Source: Luteibacter aegosomatis (GTDB taxonomy: Bacteria > Pseudomonadota > Gammaproteobacteria > Xanthomonadales > Rhodanobacteraceae). From it: a stretch of DNA of 64,000 nt. Below the pieces are notes generated by a model. The model had not been told where the DNA came from. It did not search any database and saw only the letters and a program-made list of their open reading frames with translations. The stretch lies in assembly GCF_023078455.1 (NCBI RefSeq), contig NZ_CP095740.1, positions 3,956,001-4,020,000 of the forward strand, given 5' to 3'. A program made the translations under genes and the position numbers. This document shows positions 25,804-35,227 of this stretch, one piece after another. How positions within the stretch are numbered: position 1 is the stretch's first letter; each line of letters opens with the position of its first letter.

Positions 25804-26787
25804 ATGCGCATCGGCCCCTACGCCATCGCGCCCGCCGTGGTCCTCGCCCCCATGGCCGGCGTCACCGACAAGCCGTTCCGACTCCTGTGCAAGCGCATGG
25901 GGGCGGGCCTTGCCGTGTCCGAGATGACCACCGCCGACCCGCGCCTGTGGAACACGCGAAAGTCGCTGCGCCGCATGGACCACGACGGTGAGCCCGAGCC
26001 GGTCAGCGTGCAGATCGCCGGCTACGACCCGGGCATGCTCGCCGAGGCGGCGCGCTACAACGCCGACAACGGCGCGCAGATCGTCGACATCAACATGGGC
26101 TGTCCCGCCAAGAAGGTCTGCAACGTGTGGTCGGGCTCGGCCCTGCTGCAGGACGAGCCCCTGGTGGCACGCATCCTCCACGCCGTGGTGAAGGCGGTGG
26201 ACGTGCCCGTCACGCTGAAGATCCGCACCGGCTGGGACCGCGAGCACCGCAACGCGCTCACCATCGCGCGCATCGCCGAAGACGCCGGCATCGCGGCGTT
26301 GTCGGTGCACGGCCGCACCCGCGCCGACAAGTACGAAGGCGAGGCCGAGTACGCCACCATCGCGGCGGTGAAGAGCAGCGTGTCCATCCCCGTGCTCGCC
26401 AACGGCGACATCGTCGACCCGGCGAAGGCGCGCGAGGTACTCCGCCTCACCGGCGCCGACGCCGTGATGATCGGCCGCGGCGCGCAGGGCCGTCCGTGGA
26501 TCTTCCGCGAGATCGCGCACCATCTGGCGACCGGCGGCTTCCTGCCCGAGCCCTCGCCCGCCGAGGTACGCGACATCCTCGTCGGTCACCTAGAGCATCT
26601 TTACGCGTTCTACGGCGAGACGATGGGCGTGCGCATCGCGCGCAAGCACCTGGGGTGGTACGCGAAGGATCGTCCCGAGAACGCGGCGTTCCGTCAGGTG
26701 GTGAATCGTGCGGAAGACGCAGCGACGCAGTTGCGGCTGACGCGGGACTACTTCGACGCGCTGTCGGCCGACCTCAAGGCCGCATGA
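25804..26787 (+). CDS. dusB: tRNA-dihydrouridine synthase B
   Basis: 327 residues, the usual length. FMN-binding barrel markers in order: VVLAPMAGVTDKPFRLLCK, SVQIAGYDPGMLAEAA, DINMGCPAKKV with the catalytic Cys, LKIRTGWDREHRNA, SVHGRTRADKYEGEA, VLANGDIVDPAKA and GADAVMIGRGAQGRPW. The C-terminal helical domain (VRIARKHLGWYAKDRP) matches DusB, which reduces specific uridines in the tRNA D-loop with NADPH. In many gammaproteobacteria fis follows dusB; here the next gene is a glycosyltransferase, so that link is missing. Confidence 0.95.
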   Translation: MRIGPYAIAPAVVLAPMAGVTDKPFRLLCKRMGAGLAVSEMTTADPRLWNTRKSLRRMDHDGEPEPVSVQIAGYDPGMLAEAARYNADNGAQIVDINMGCPAKKVCNVWSGSALLQDEPLVARILHAVVKAVDVPVTLKIRTGWDREHRNALTIARIAEDAGIAALSVHGRTRADKYEGEAEYATIAAVKSSVSIPVLANGDIVDPAKAREVLRLTGADAVMIGRGAQGRPWIFREIAHHLATGGFLPEPSPAEVRDILVGHLEHLYAFYGETMGVRIARKHLGWYAKDRPENAAFRQVVNRAEDAATQLRLTRDYFDALSADLKAA

Positions 26788-26891
26788 GCGTTTCGCGGGC
26801 TTCGGACGCCCGGCGGTAGGCACGACAACCTTCCCGCGCCGAACCGTCACTTACGCCGATACACCGTCTCCGTTGCCGGATCCGCGTACGC

Positions 26892-27812
26892 ATGGCCTCC
26901 CCCGCCGTTTCGATCATCCTGCCGACGTACAACCGCACGGACTACCTGCGCGAGGCCATCGCCTCGGCCATCGGGCAGACGTTCGACGACTGGGAGATGA
27001 TCGTCGCCGACGACGGCTCGTCGGAGGACACCCGTGCCTACCTGCGGTCGCTCGACGATCCGCGTATTACCGTACTTTGGCTTCCCCATACCGGCGTCCC
27101 GTCGATCGGACGCAACGCCGCCATCCACCAGGCCCGGGGACGTTACCTGGCCTTCCTCGACTCGGACGACCGTTGGCGACCGACCAAGCTCGCCAGGCAA
27201 CTCGACGCGCTGCGCGGCTCGCCCGATTGCCGGTGGAGCTATACCGCGGCGGACGTGATCCAGCCCGATGGCCGCCCCTTTCCACGTGGCGAACTCGCAC
27301 CCTGGGTAGCGCACGCAGGCGACGTCACCGAGCGCCTGCTCACGATCGAGGCCGCCATCGCCATCGACACGGTCATGGCCGAACGGCGCCTGGTGCTGGA
27401 CGTGGGCGGCTTCGACGAAGGGCAACGATTCGGCGAAGACTACGACCTCTATGTGCGTCTCGCGCTACGCAGTCCCGTCGTCGCCGTCGACGAACCCCTG
27501 GCGGTGGTCCGTGCGGGTGACGGCTCCAATTACAGCGCGAACCGCACCCTGGCCTACGAAGGTTGGGTCCAGCTCTATGCGAGATACGCCGCTACCCTTC
27601 CCACCCGACGCCTGAGGGCCGTGGCCCGGCGCCGCCGCGCCGAAAGCCTGCTGGTGCTGGCACGGCTCCATACCGGATCGGGTCAGCCGAGGCATGCCTT
27701 GCGCACGCTGTGGCGTGGCATGCCCGGTGCGATGCTCGCCTTTCTTCCGTGGAGCTGGCGGGCCGGCAAGGAAGTCGTGCGCGCGGGCCGGGCGGCAATG
27801 GCCCGACGCTGA
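26892..27812 (+). CDS. Glycosyltransferase family 2, orphan
   Basis: 306 residues. VSIILPTYNRTDYLREAI, IVADDGSSEDT and AFLDSDDRWRPTKL are the GT-A nucleotide and metal motifs; RFGEDYDLYVRLAL is the acceptor-side acidic motif. The C-terminal ~80 residues are basic and end with a hydrophobic stretch LAFLPWSW. It stands alone, 104 bases after dusB and convergent with dctA. The product and any link with the glycan locus are unknown. Confidence 0.87.
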   Translation: MASPAVSIILPTYNRTDYLREAIASAIGQTFDDWEMIVADDGSSEDTRAYLRSLDDPRITVLWLPHTGVPSIGRNAAIHQARGRYLAFLDSDDRWRPTKLARQLDALRGSPDCRWSYTAADVIQPDGRPFPRGELAPWVAHAGDVTERLLTIEAAIAIDTVMAERRLVLDVGGFDEGQRFGEDYDLYVRLALRSPVVAVDEPLAVVRAGDGSNYSANRTLAYEGWVQLYARYAATLPTRRLRAVARRRRAESLLVLARLHTGSGQPRHALRTLWRGMPGAMLAFLPWSWRAGKEVVRAGRAAMARR

Positions 27813-27824
27813 GCGAATACGCTC

Positions 27825-27842
27825 CCGCCGGCAGGCCGGCGG
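27825..27842. terminator. Hairpin between convergent GT2 and dctA genes
   Basis: CCGCCGG-CAGG-CCGGCGG, seven perfect pairs, lies in the 31-base gap between the two stop codons. There is no T-run on either side, so it may be a bidirectional pause or RNA-stabilising hairpin rather than a full terminator. Confidence 0.4.
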
Positions 27843-27843
27843 C

Positions 27844-29133
27844 TCACCGCCGCGACAGCACCGCGTCGAGTTTCGTCCGATCCAACTCCCTCTCCCACGC
27901 GCACACCACGATCGCCGCGACGCCGTTGCCGACGAGGTTGGTCATGGCCAGCCCCGTGCCGAGGAAGCGGTGGATGCCCAGGATCAGCACCATGCCCGCG
28001 ACCGGTACCACCGGCACCACGCTCAGGGTGGACGCCAGCATCACCAGCGCGGCGCCGGCCACGCCGCTGGCACCCTTGGAGGTGAGCATGCCGACGATGG
28101 CCACGGTGATCTGCTGCTGCAGCGTCAGGTCGATGTTCAGCGCCTGCGCGATGAACAGGATCGCCATGGTCAGGTAGATGTTGGTGCCGTCGAGGTTGAA
28201 CGAGTAGCCGGTCGGCACGACCAGGCCCACGGTTTCCTTCGGACAGCCGAGGTCCTCCATCTTGCGCATGAGCGGCGCGAGCACCACCTCCGACGAGCTC
28301 GTGCCCAGCACGATCAGCAGCTCGTCGCGGATGTAGCCGCAGAAACGGATGATGCTGAAACCCGCGATGCGCGCGACGATGCCGAGGATGAGCACCACGA
28401 ACAGGATGCACACCACGTAGAAGCTGCCGATCAGTTCCATCAGCGGCACCAGCGAGACCACGCCGTACTTGCCGATGGTGAAGGCCATGGCGCCGAACGC
28501 ACCGATCGACGACACGCCGGTGATGTAGTGCACGATCTTGAAGAACACCTGCGCGCCGGCCTCGATCACGTCGTAGACCGGCTTGCCGCGCTCGCCGATC
28601 GCGGCGAGCGCGCAACCGAACAGCACCGAGACCAGCAGGATCGACAGTACGTCGCCCTTGGCGAACGCGTTGACGAAGGTGGTGGGAATGATCGACAGGA
28701 CGAACTGGATCGACTCGATATTGTGGCCCTGCGCCACGAGGTTGCCGATCTCCCCCGACTTCAACGTGGACGGGTCCACGTCGAAGCCCGTGCCCGGATG
28801 GAACACGTGGCCGGCCACCAGCCCGAAGAACAGCGCGACGGTGGAGATGACCTCGAAATACAGCAGCGCCTTGCCGCCGACGCGGCCGACCTTGCGCATG
28901 TCGCGCATGCCGGCGATGCCGGTCACCACCGTGCAAAAGATGATCGGGCCGATCACCATGCGGATGAGCGAGATGAAGGCATCGCCCAGCGGCTTCATCG
29001 CCACCGCGTACCTCGGCGAGAGGTAACCGAGGATCACGCCGATGACCACCGCCACCAGCACCTGGACGTAGAGCTGCCGGTAGAAGGGCTTGCGCGGCGT
29101 CGCCGGCGGGAGGTGGGCGGTGGTATCGGGCAT
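27844..29133 (-). CDS. dctA: C4-dicarboxylate:cation symporter (DctA family)
   Basis: 429 residues, eight or more helices and two re-entrant loops. Family marks are [18 protein letters not shown] at the start, [36 protein letters not shown] (serine-rich hairpin), [18 protein letters not shown] and [17 protein letters not shown]. DctA usually imports succinate, fumarate, malate or orotate. Here it is the last gene of a row for aromatic-derived tricarboxylates (20 bases after the PDC-lactonase-like gene), so it may take up pyrone dicarboxylate or 4-oxalomesaconate instead. That specificity is inference. Confidence 0.9.
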   Translation of the reverse strand: MPDTTAHLPPATPRKPFYRQLYVQVLVAVVIGVILGYLSPRYAVAMKPLGDAFISLIRMVIGPIIFCTVVTGIAGMRDMRKVGRVGGKALLYFEVISTVALFFGLVAGHVFHPGTGFDVDPSTLKSGEIGNLVAQGHNIESIQFVLSIIPTTFVNAFAKGDVLSILLVSVLFGCALAAIGERGKPVYDVIEAGAQVFFKIVHYITGVSSIGAFGAMAFTIGKYGVVSLVPLMELIGSFYVVCILFVVLILGIVARIAGFSIIRFCGYIRDELLIVLGTSSSEVVLAPLMRKMEDLGCPKETVGLVVPTGYSFNLDGTNIYLTMAILFIAQALNIDLTLQQQITVAIVGMLTSKGASGVAGAALVMLASTLSVVPVVPVAGMVLILGIHRFLGTGLAMTNLVGNGVAAIVVCAWERELDRTKLDAVLSRR

Positions 29134-29153
29134 GGGGAGACTCGGTGGGTAGA

Positions 29154-30026
29154 TCAGGCGAAGTCGTACAGGCGCGCGGGATTGTCGACGAGCAGCTTCC
29201 GGCGCAGCCCTTCGTCGGGGCAGAAACGGAACATCAGGTCGACGAGCTCGCCGTCGTTGGGCATGTCCTTGGAGATGTTCGGATGCGGGAAGTCCGTGCC
29301 CCACAGCACGCGGTCGGGCGCGGTGTCGATCAGCGCCTGCGCGAACGGGATGGCATCGTCGAACGGACGCTTGCCCACCGACACGCGCTCGGCGCCGCAC
29401 ACCTTGACCCAGGCCAGCGGATTGTCGCGCATCAGCGCCACCAGGAGGCGGAACGGTGCCTGGTCCAGGCCCTTGGCGGCCTGCACGCGGGCCATGTGGT
29501 CGATCACGAAGGGTACCTTGATCTTCGCCAGCACGTCGTCGTTGAGTTCGACGATGTCCTGGGCGTCGAGGTGCAGCACGACGTGCCAGCCCATCTGGGC
29601 CACCTTGTCGAGCACGCGCCAGAACACCTTCATGTCCGGGCGGCCGCCCAGGTGCTGCACGAAGTTGAAGCGCACGCCGCGCACGCCGCCCTCGTCGAGT
29701 GCTTCGAGGCCCCGTTCGTCGATGCCGTCGTCGACGATGGCCACGCCGCGGTAGCGACCGTCGCCCCGGGCGATGGCGTCGATCATCGCGGTGTTGTCGG
29801 TGCCGTGGCAGCTCGCCTGCACGATCACGCCGCGCTGGAGGCCGAGGAAGTCGTGCAGCTTCAGCAGGTGCTCGTAGGGGGCGTCGGGCGGGGTGTAGCT
29901 GCGGTCCGGGGCGTAGGGGAAGACGTCGGCCGGGCCGAAGACGTGGCAATGGGCGTCGCAGGCATTCGGCGGCAGCGCGTGCCGCGGCTTGACGGGATTC
30001 GGGTCGGGAGGGAGGCAGCTCTTCAT
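29154..30026 (-). CDS. Amidohydrolase, 2-pyrone-4,6-dicarboxylate lactonase-like
   Basis: 290 residues, TIM-barrel amidohydrolase_2 fold. Motifs: [10 protein letters not shown] (HxH), [50 protein letters not shown] and the metal or general-base Asp in [11 protein letters not shown]. The closest known function is LigI, which opens 2-pyrone-4,6-dicarboxylate (PDC) to 4-oxalomesaconate. The neighbouring galD, galB and aldolase genes use that product, which supports the call. Start at 30026; seven bases separate it from the aldolase stop. Tricarballylate or dicarboxylate lactone hydrolysis are alternatives. Confidence 0.8.
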   Translation of the reverse strand: MKSCLPPDPNPVKPRHALPPNACDAHCHVFGPADVFPYAPDRSYTPPDAPYEHLLKLHDFLGLQRGVIVQASCHGTDNTAMIDAIARGDGRYRGVAIVDDGIDERGLEALDEGGVRGVRFNFVQHLGGRPDMKVFWRVLDKVAQMGWHVVLHLDAQDIVELNDDVLAKIKVPFVIDHMARVQAAKGLDQAPFRLLVALMRDNPLAWVKVCGAERVSVGKRPFDDAIPFAQALIDTAPDRVLWGTDFPHPNISKDMPNDGELVDLMFRFCPDEGLRRKLLVDNPARLYDFA

Positions 30027-30032
30027 GGCTCT

Positions 30033-30725
30033 TCAGTCGTTCGGGAGGTCGTCGATGTAGCGCAAGCCGGCGTCGGCCAGCTTCGGGCGCATGTCGTAGA
30101 TGTCGAGGCCCAGTTCGCCCGCGGCGAGGCGCTCGCGCTTGGATTCCTCGTTGAGCGCGCGCTTGCGCGCGGCGGCGATGGCGGTATCGACGGCGGCGTG
30201 GGCCACCACCACCACGCCATCGTCGTCGGCCACGATGGCGTCGCCCGGCTTCACCAACTGGCCGCCGATCACCACCGGCACGTTGACCGAGCCAAGCGTG
30301 GCCTTCACGGTGCCGCGCGCGTGCACGGCGCGGGCCCAGACGGGAAAGCCCATCTTGCGCAGTTCGGCGCTGTCGCGCACGCCGGCGTCGATCACCAGGC
30401 CGACCACGCCACGCGACATCAACGAGGTGGCGAGCAGGTCGCCGAACATGCCGTCGGTGTTCTCCGTCGTGCAAGCCACCACCAATACGTCACCGGGACG
30501 GCACTGCTCCACCGCCACGTGCAGCATCCAGTTGTCGCCGGGCTGGGCGAGCACCGTCACCGCCGAACCGGCCACGCAGGCGTCGCGCTGGATCGGCGCG
30601 ATCGGCGGCTGCAGCAGGCCGATGCGGCCCTGCGCCTCGTGTACCGTCGCCACGCCCATCGAACCCAGCGACTGCGCCTGCTCGGGGGTGATCGACGGAC
30701 GGTTGCGAACGACGACGCCGATCAT
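30033..30725 (-). CDS. galC: 4-carboxy-4-hydroxy-2-oxoadipate aldolase (HMG/CHA aldolase, RraA-like fold)
   Basis: 230 residues. [47 protein letters not shown] and [14 protein letters not shown] match class II pyruvate aldolases of the HMG/CHA type, with the metal-ligand and catalytic Arg-Asp pair in GVRD. It cleaves 4-carboxy-4-hydroxy-2-oxoadipate to pyruvate and oxaloacetate, the final step of the gallate and protocatechuate 4,5 routes. Start overlaps the galB stop (ATGA). The charged tail ([13 protein letters not shown]) is usual in the family. Confidence 0.87.
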   Translation of the reverse strand: MIGVVVRNRPSITPEQAQSLGSMGVATVHEAQGRIGLLQPPIAPIQRDACVAGSAVTVLAQPGDNWMLHVAVEQCRPGDVLVVACTTENTDGMFGDLLATSLMSRGVVGLVIDAGVRDSAELRKMGFPVWARAVHARGTVKATLGSVNVPVVIGGQLVKPGDAIVADDDGVVVVAHAAVDTAIAAARKRALNEESKRERLAAGELGLDIYDMRPKLADAGLRYIDDLPND

Positions 30726-31444
30726 GCCAGCGTGCCCTGCGTCACGTGCGGGAACACGCGCTGGTAGGCTTCGGCATAGGTGATCTTGAAGTCGGAGTTG
30801 CGCGTGGCCTGCGCGCCGCGCTGGAGGCCGACGCGCGTGTAGTACTCCCACAGGTGCTCCTGCGCGCGCATCGTTTCGAAGGCGGCCTTCTTCTTGTCCC
30901 ACACCGAGGTGATGTCGAGGAACAGTTCCGGCTTCCACTCGCACTGTTCCGGCTGGTGCGGTTCGAACAGGAACACGGGCGGCGCGCCGATCACCGGCAC
31001 CTCCGGATCGTGGCCATGGGCCTGGGCGACCACGCGGGCCTCCTGGGCGACGTGCGTGGCCAGCGGATGGTCGAAGTTGTACGGGTCCTTCAGCGAGTGG
31101 CTCAGCACGAAAGACGGACGCAGCTCGCGATAGACCTTGGCCAGGTGGAACACCACGTCGAGGTCGGCGCGCATCGGGTAGTCGCCGATGTCGAGGAATT
31201 CCACGCTGGCACCGAGGATGCCGGCGGCTTCCTCGGCTTCGCGGCGGCGATCGGTCTTTACCTTTTCCATCGTCATGCCCGGCTGGCGCCACAGTTTGGC
31301 GGACTCGCCACGCTCGCCGAACGACAGGCAGACGATGTGCACTTTCCAGCCTTTCTCGGCGTGCAGCGCGATGGCGCCGCCGGCTCGCCAGACGAAGTCG
31401 GCGGAATGGGCGCTCACGACGAGCGCGGTGCGGTTCTCGGACAT
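30722..31444 (-). CDS. galB: 4-oxalomesaconate hydratase (GalB, PIG-L family)
   Basis: 240 residues. The PIG-L metal site is seen in VVSAHSADFVWRAGG (His and Asp) and SHSLKDPYNFDHPLATH; LSFGERGES and RRREAEEAAGILG are further family marks. GalB of Pseudomonas putida, of the same family, hydrates 4-oxalomesaconate to 4-carboxy-4-hydroxy-2-oxoadipate; the unrelated LigJ does this in sphingomonads. Neighbours on both sides are the preceding and following enzymes of that pathway. N-deacetylase activity, common in PIG-L proteins, is the alternative but less likely here. Confidence 0.87.
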   Translation of the reverse strand: MSENRTALVVSAHSADFVWRAGGAIALHAEKGWKVHIVCLSFGERGESAKLWRQPGMTMEKVKTDRRREAEEAAGILGASVEFLDIGDYPMRADLDVVFHLAKVYRELRPSFVLSHSLKDPYNFDHPLATHVAQEARVVAQAHGHDPEVPVIGAPPVFLFEPHQPEQCEWKPELFLDITSVWDKKKAAFETMRAQEHLWEYYTRVGLQRGAQATRNSDFKITYAEAYQRVFPHVTQGTLA

Positions 31445-31471
31445 GGGGGACTCCGTGGGAAAAGGGAGGGA

Positions 31472-32554
31472 TCAGGCGGACGGACCGGCCCAGATCGAGG
31501 GAGAGACGGGCACGCTGCCACGCATCAGCAGGCGCGCGGTGCGCAACAGGGCGGCGCGCACGACGCGGTCGCCCTCCAGGCCGAGTTCGACGCTGAACTC
31601 GCCCGTGGGATGTTCGATGGACAGGGTGCGCGAGTCGCCCTCCCCCGGCGACGCCACGTCGTGGGCGACCGTGCCCGGCAGCACCGCCGCGGTGGCGACG
31701 GTGACGGCACCCAGCACGCCGATGGACGTGTGCACGTCTTTCGGGATGAAGGTGCGCGTGCCGATCGCGCCGCCGTGCGCGGCCTTCGACACGAGCGTGA
31801 TCTTGGGTACCGGCTTCTTCGTCACGTCGCCGAGATTCATCAGCGGGCCGGCCTTCAGTCGCAGCGCTTCGATGCGCGCCTTGAGCGCGGCGTCGGCGTC
31901 GAGGTCGGCAGGCGATTCGTCGCCGCGCACGCCGAGGGCGGCGGCGTTGACGATCATCACCGGCATACCGTTGTCGATCAGCGTCACTTCCACGCCGTCG
32001 ATCGTGTCGCGCAGGTTTCCCGTGGGCAGCAGGCTGCCGGCCAGCGAGCCTTCGGTGTCGAGGAAACCGCAGGTCACCGGTGCCGCGGGGCGCGGTACGC
32101 CGTCGATCCGCGCCTCGCCGTCGTACCGCGGGCGCCGGTCGGGCGTGAGGATGGTGATCTCGGCGACCACGCCGGTATTCACCGTGCGCACGCGACGCGT
32201 GGTGGTGCCTTCGTCGGCCCGCAGCAGGCCCGCCTCGATCGCCGCCGGCAAGGCGGCCGCGAGCATGTTGCCGCAGTTGGGGGTGGTGTCGACCGAGGCG
32301 TCGGCGATGCCGACCTGGCCGAACAGGAAATCGAGGTCGGCGGCATCGTCGGCCGGGATGGACAGGATGCCGACCTTGCTGGTGAGCGACTTGGCGCCGC
32401 CCAGCCCGTCGATCTGGCGGTCGTCCGGCGAGCCCATGGCGGTGAGGATCACCGCGTCGCGGGTCGCCGTGTCGGCGGGAAGGTCTCCGGCGAGGAAGAA
32501 CGGCCCCTTGGAGGTGCCGCCGCGCATGTACCAGCAGGGAATTTCGTAGGACAT
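31472..32554 (-). CDS. galD: 4-oxalomesaconate tautomerase (GalD, PrpF family)
   Basis: 360 residues from the ATG at 32554; an in-frame ATG at 32569 would add five. The family start IPCWYMRGGTSKGPFFLAGDLP is followed by QIDGLGGAKSLTSKVGIL, the catalytic Cys in DTTPNCGNMLAAALP and PAAPVTCGFLD. PrpF-fold isomerases move double bonds in tricarboxylates; GalD converts the keto or enol forms of 4-oxalomesaconate for GalB. First enzyme gene after the shared promoter element at 32608-32687, 27 bases before galB. Confidence 0.88.
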   Translation of the reverse strand: MSYEIPCWYMRGGTSKGPFFLAGDLPADTATRDAVILTAMGSPDDRQIDGLGGAKSLTSKVGILSIPADDAADLDFLFGQVGIADASVDTTPNCGNMLAAALPAAIEAGLLRADEGTTTRRVRTVNTGVVAEITILTPDRRPRYDGEARIDGVPRPAAPVTCGFLDTEGSLAGSLLPTGNLRDTIDGVEVTLIDNGMPVMIVNAAALGVRGDESPADLDADAALKARIEALRLKAGPLMNLGDVTKKPVPKITLVSKAAHGGAIGTRTFIPKDVHTSIGVLGAVTVATAAVLPGTVAHDVASPGEGDSRTLSIEHPTGEFSVELGLEGDRVVRAALLRTARLLMRGSVPVSPSIWAGPSA

Positions 32555-32607
32555 CGGTCGATACGCCATCACGGTATGGCTGTGATGGTCGTCACCCCCG
32601 CCCGGGC

Positions 32608-32687
32608 GAACAACGCGATCCGCCGCTTATCTGATATGCATGAATTGCATGTCACCGTTCAAAACATGCATATGTTGCAATGCACAA
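32608..32687 (-). promoter_or_regulatory. Promoter/operator of the galD row, matching the porin promoter
   Basis: Bases 32608-32640 match 35038-35070 at 28 of 33 positions. Read on the minus strand the core is TGCATATCAGATAA, with a -10-like GATAA. Thirty-five bases further upstream, 32675-32687 holds TTGTGCATTGCAA (minus strand), close to a LysR-type T-N11-A box; the porin promoter has TGTGCATTGCACA at the same distance (34 bases). The GTGACA at the -35 position is 18 bases from GATAAG. Confidence 0.65.
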
Positions 32688-32694
32688 CGAGCCG

Positions 32695-33603
32695 TCAGGC
32701 GTCCGGGTTGAGCCGGCCTTCGGCGATCAGCTCGTCGACCAGTTCGAGCGCGCGCTCGGTGATCGAACTCATCGGACGCTGGGTGGGCGTGGCCACCACG
32801 AGGCGGGTCATGATGCTGGGCATCACGATGGGCACCGCTTGCAGGCCGTGGTCGCCACGACGGGCGAACAACGCGTTGCGCGAGAGCACGCCGTAGCCGA
32901 GCCCGCGCTCCACCAGGTCGAGCAGCGATCGCACGGAATCGATTTCCAGGCGGATGTCGAGCGCCACGCCGTACCGCGCGGCATCGGCTTCGATCAGCTG
33001 GCGCACCGAATGGAGCGGCGAGGGGATGATCAAAGGGTACTGGGCCAGCGTGGCCAGCGGCACCTTGTCCGGCATGCCTTCGCGCGAACTGCCGATGAGA
33101 TGCAGCATTTCCGAATGCACGTGCCGGAAGCGCATGTTGGCGTTGACCGCCGGGTTGTAGAGCAGCGCGCAGTCCAGGCGCCCCAGTTGCAGCCATTCGA
33201 GCAGGCTCGCGCTGAGGGCTTCCACCACGCTGATCTGCGCGGCGGGATAGCGCTCGCGGAAGCGCGTGACCAACTCCACCGTGAGCAGCGAACCCACGCT
33301 CGGCGGCACGCCGATGGCGAGCTTGCCGCCCTGCACGCCACGCACGCTGCCCAGGGAAAGCCTTGCCACCTCCACCTGACGCAGGATGCCGCGCCCGTGT
33401 TCGACGAGTTCGCGGCCGGCCTCGGTGGGCACCACGCCGCGTCCGTTGCGTTCGAGCAGATGGGTGCCCAGCTCGATCTCGAGCTGGCGTACCTGGCGGC
33501 TGAGCAGCGACTGCGACACGTCCAGCGTCGCCGCGGCACGCGTGAGGCTGCCGAACTCGACGATGCGGATGAAGCTTTGCAGGTGTTTGAGGTCCAAGGT
33601 CAC
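32695..33603 (-). CDS. LysR-type transcriptional regulator of the catabolic island
   Basis: 302 residues starting with GTG at 33603 (the only start near the expected N-terminus). The winged helix is residues 1-62 (LKHLQSFIRIVEFGSLTRAAATLDVSQ, LLSRQVRQLEIELG); the rest is a periplasmic-binding-like effector domain (GKLAIGVPPSVGSLL, LIIPSPLHSVRQLIE, GLGYGVLSRNALF). It lies between the porin and galD genes on the same strand, and two near-identical T-N11-A promoter elements flank it, at galD and the porin. It probably activates both in response to a pathway acid, as GalR does for gallate in Pseudomonas. Confidence 0.88.
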   Translation of the reverse strand: MTLDLKHLQSFIRIVEFGSLTRAAATLDVSQSLLSRQVRQLEIELGTHLLERNGRGVVPTEAGRELVEHGRGILRQVEVARLSLGSVRGVQGGKLAIGVPPSVGSLLTVELVTRFRERYPAAQISVVEALSASLLEWLQLGRLDCALLYNPAVNANMRFRHVHSEMLHLIGSSREGMPDKVPLATLAQYPLIIPSPLHSVRQLIEADAARYGVALDIRLEIDSVRSLLDLVERGLGYGVLSRNALFARRGDHGLQAVPIVMPSIMTRLVVATPTQRPMSSITERALELVDELIAEGRLNPDA

Positions 33604-33658
33604 GGCGCACGGCAGCCTGTGTCGGCCCGATTATGGACCGTGACCCGTGTCATGCGTA

Positions 33659-34981
33659 TCACGGGCTGCCGGGGCCGCCCAGGTTCAGCATCACGCGCAG
33701 GCCCACGACGATATCGTTGGACGACACCTTCTTCACGCCCACGGTGTTCCCGAGGATGTCCGGGTGCACGATGTACTGCAGGTTCGGCACGAGGCTCAGC
33801 GCCGGGGTCAACTTGTAGCTGTAGTTCAGTTCGGTCATCAGCTCGTCGCGCTTGAACGTGCCGGTGCCGTGGTTCTTCACGATGGTGTCGTTCTCGAAAC
33901 CCACCGCCTTGCGGCTGAAGCGGAACCACGTGGCCTGGAAGCCGAGCGAATCCGTGGGCCGGGTGGCGGACAGGCCCGTCCAGAGGAAGCCCGCGGTGGA
34001 CTGCAGCGTATAGGTCTCGGCATTGTCGAGCGGGCCGGTCAGCGAGCCGAAGACGGCGAGGTTGCGCGTGTCGCTGTTCGGGTCGGGCTTGTAGACCACC
34101 TGGTCGCCGAGCACGTAGAGGCCATAGCGCCCGCCGGCGTAGTTGCGCGCCGCGCCGCCCAGCAGCGCGCGGTGCTGGCCCTTCGCGTTGAGCTCGGGGT
34201 CGGTGAAGTCGGCCGAGTTGTACCAGCCGCCGATCTTCAGGTGGCGCGGGTACGGGTCGGTCTTGAACGAGGTTTCGTAACCCACCTCCACCGGCACCAT
34301 CACGCCCGTGGAATCGTGGAAGCCCCACACCAGGCCGTGGTTGTTGCGACGCTCCGGATTGATCTCGAACGCACCGATCGACACGTAGCGCGCGTCGGGC
34401 TCGTATTTCACGCGGGCGCCCCAATTCACGTAGGGAAACCCGCTGAAGCCGCCGGTGGTGTTGGTGAGCTGGTAGGGACAGTCCGGCGCGCTGACGAAAC
34501 GGCAGCCGTAGGTCGAGCGGGCGAATTGCCACGTGGCATTCATGCGGCCGGCCATGAGGTTGACGTGGTTGTCCCACTGCTGCTCCCAGCTCAGCTGGGC
34601 GAGCTGCCACTGGCGCTTCGGATACCAGTAGCCCTGGATCTTCTGGATCACGCCGATGTCGTCGGCCGCCACGCTGTGGCCGTAATAACGCGCGAAGGTG
34701 AGGCGGATGGTGCCGCCTTTGATGCCGAACAGCTTGCCCGTATCGAAGTCGGCACCGCCGACCGCGCCGCCGCCGTTGGTCGCACCGACGCGTTCGCCGC
34801 CACGCACGCTCGCGGCCCAGTCGTTGGCCCAGACGAAGCGCAGCTTCACGCCTTCGTCCTTCAGGCGCTCGACGACGTTGTCGTCGCTCTCCGGCGCGGT
34901 CGCGGGCACGGTCTGCGCGTGCGCGGCGGACGCACCGAGCAGTGTGAGAAACGCAAGAACGGAGACGAGACGGTATGACAT
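33659..34981 (-). CDS. Outer-membrane porin, OprB carbohydrate/acid porin family
   Basis: 440 residues. Signal peptide MSYRLVSVLAFLTLLGASAAHAQ; the mature part has RLTFARYYGHSV, QWQLAQLSWEQQWDNHVNLMAGRMN, GFPYVNWGARVKYEP and NHGLVWGFHDSTGV, all typical of OprB-type 16-strand porins, with LSLVPNLQYIVHPD near the end. Most OprB proteins pass sugars; in this island an organic acid is more likely. It shares a promoter element with galD, so it is expected to be induced together with the enzymes. First gene of the island, 55 bases before the regulator. Confidence 0.82.
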   Translation of the reverse strand: MSYRLVSVLAFLTLLGASAAHAQTVPATAPESDDNVVERLKDEGVKLRFVWANDWAASVRGGERVGATNGGGAVGGADFDTGKLFGIKGGTIRLTFARYYGHSVAADDIGVIQKIQGYWYPKRQWQLAQLSWEQQWDNHVNLMAGRMNATWQFARSTYGCRFVSAPDCPYQLTNTTGGFSGFPYVNWGARVKYEPDARYVSIGAFEINPERRNNHGLVWGFHDSTGVMVPVEVGYETSFKTDPYPRHLKIGGWYNSADFTDPELNAKGQHRALLGGAARNYAGGRYGLYVLGDQVVYKPDPNSDTRNLAVFGSLTGPLDNAETYTLQSTAGFLWTGLSATRPTDSLGFQATWFRFSRKAVGFENDTIVKNHGTGTFKRDELMTELNYSYKLTPALSLVPNLQYIVHPDILGNTVGVKKVSSNDIVVGLRVMLNLGGPGSP

Positions 34982-35037
34982 GGACGTGGGTTCCCCCCAG
35001 CAAGAACGGGGGCATCCTCGCCGCCGCGCTCGTGTGG

Positions 35038-35116
35038 GAACAACGCGAAGCGGCGATTATCAGATATGCAAGTTACTCATGACTTTGGTTACGCCATGAT
35101 GTTTGTGCATTGCACA
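35038..35116 (-). promoter_or_regulatory. Porin promoter with LysR-type box
   Basis: The 33-base stretch 35038-35070 is the partner of 32608-32640; the minus-strand core is TGCATATCTGATAAT. Upstream, 35104-35116 is the perfect palindrome TGTGCATTGCACA, fitting T-N11-A. Core position relative to the start codon is the same in both promoters (54 and 57 bases). The gap 34982-35341 also holds a hairpin at 35228-35253 and the start region of the FdhF-like gene. Confidence 0.65.
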
Positions 35117-35227
35117 ATCCGTGGAACCGGGCGGCAAGACGGCTTCCACAGCCTAACATGCGCATTTTCGGCAAGATGTCCATGCGGTACCGCAACACGC
35201 CTCGCCAGGCCCCGGCGACCCTCGCCG

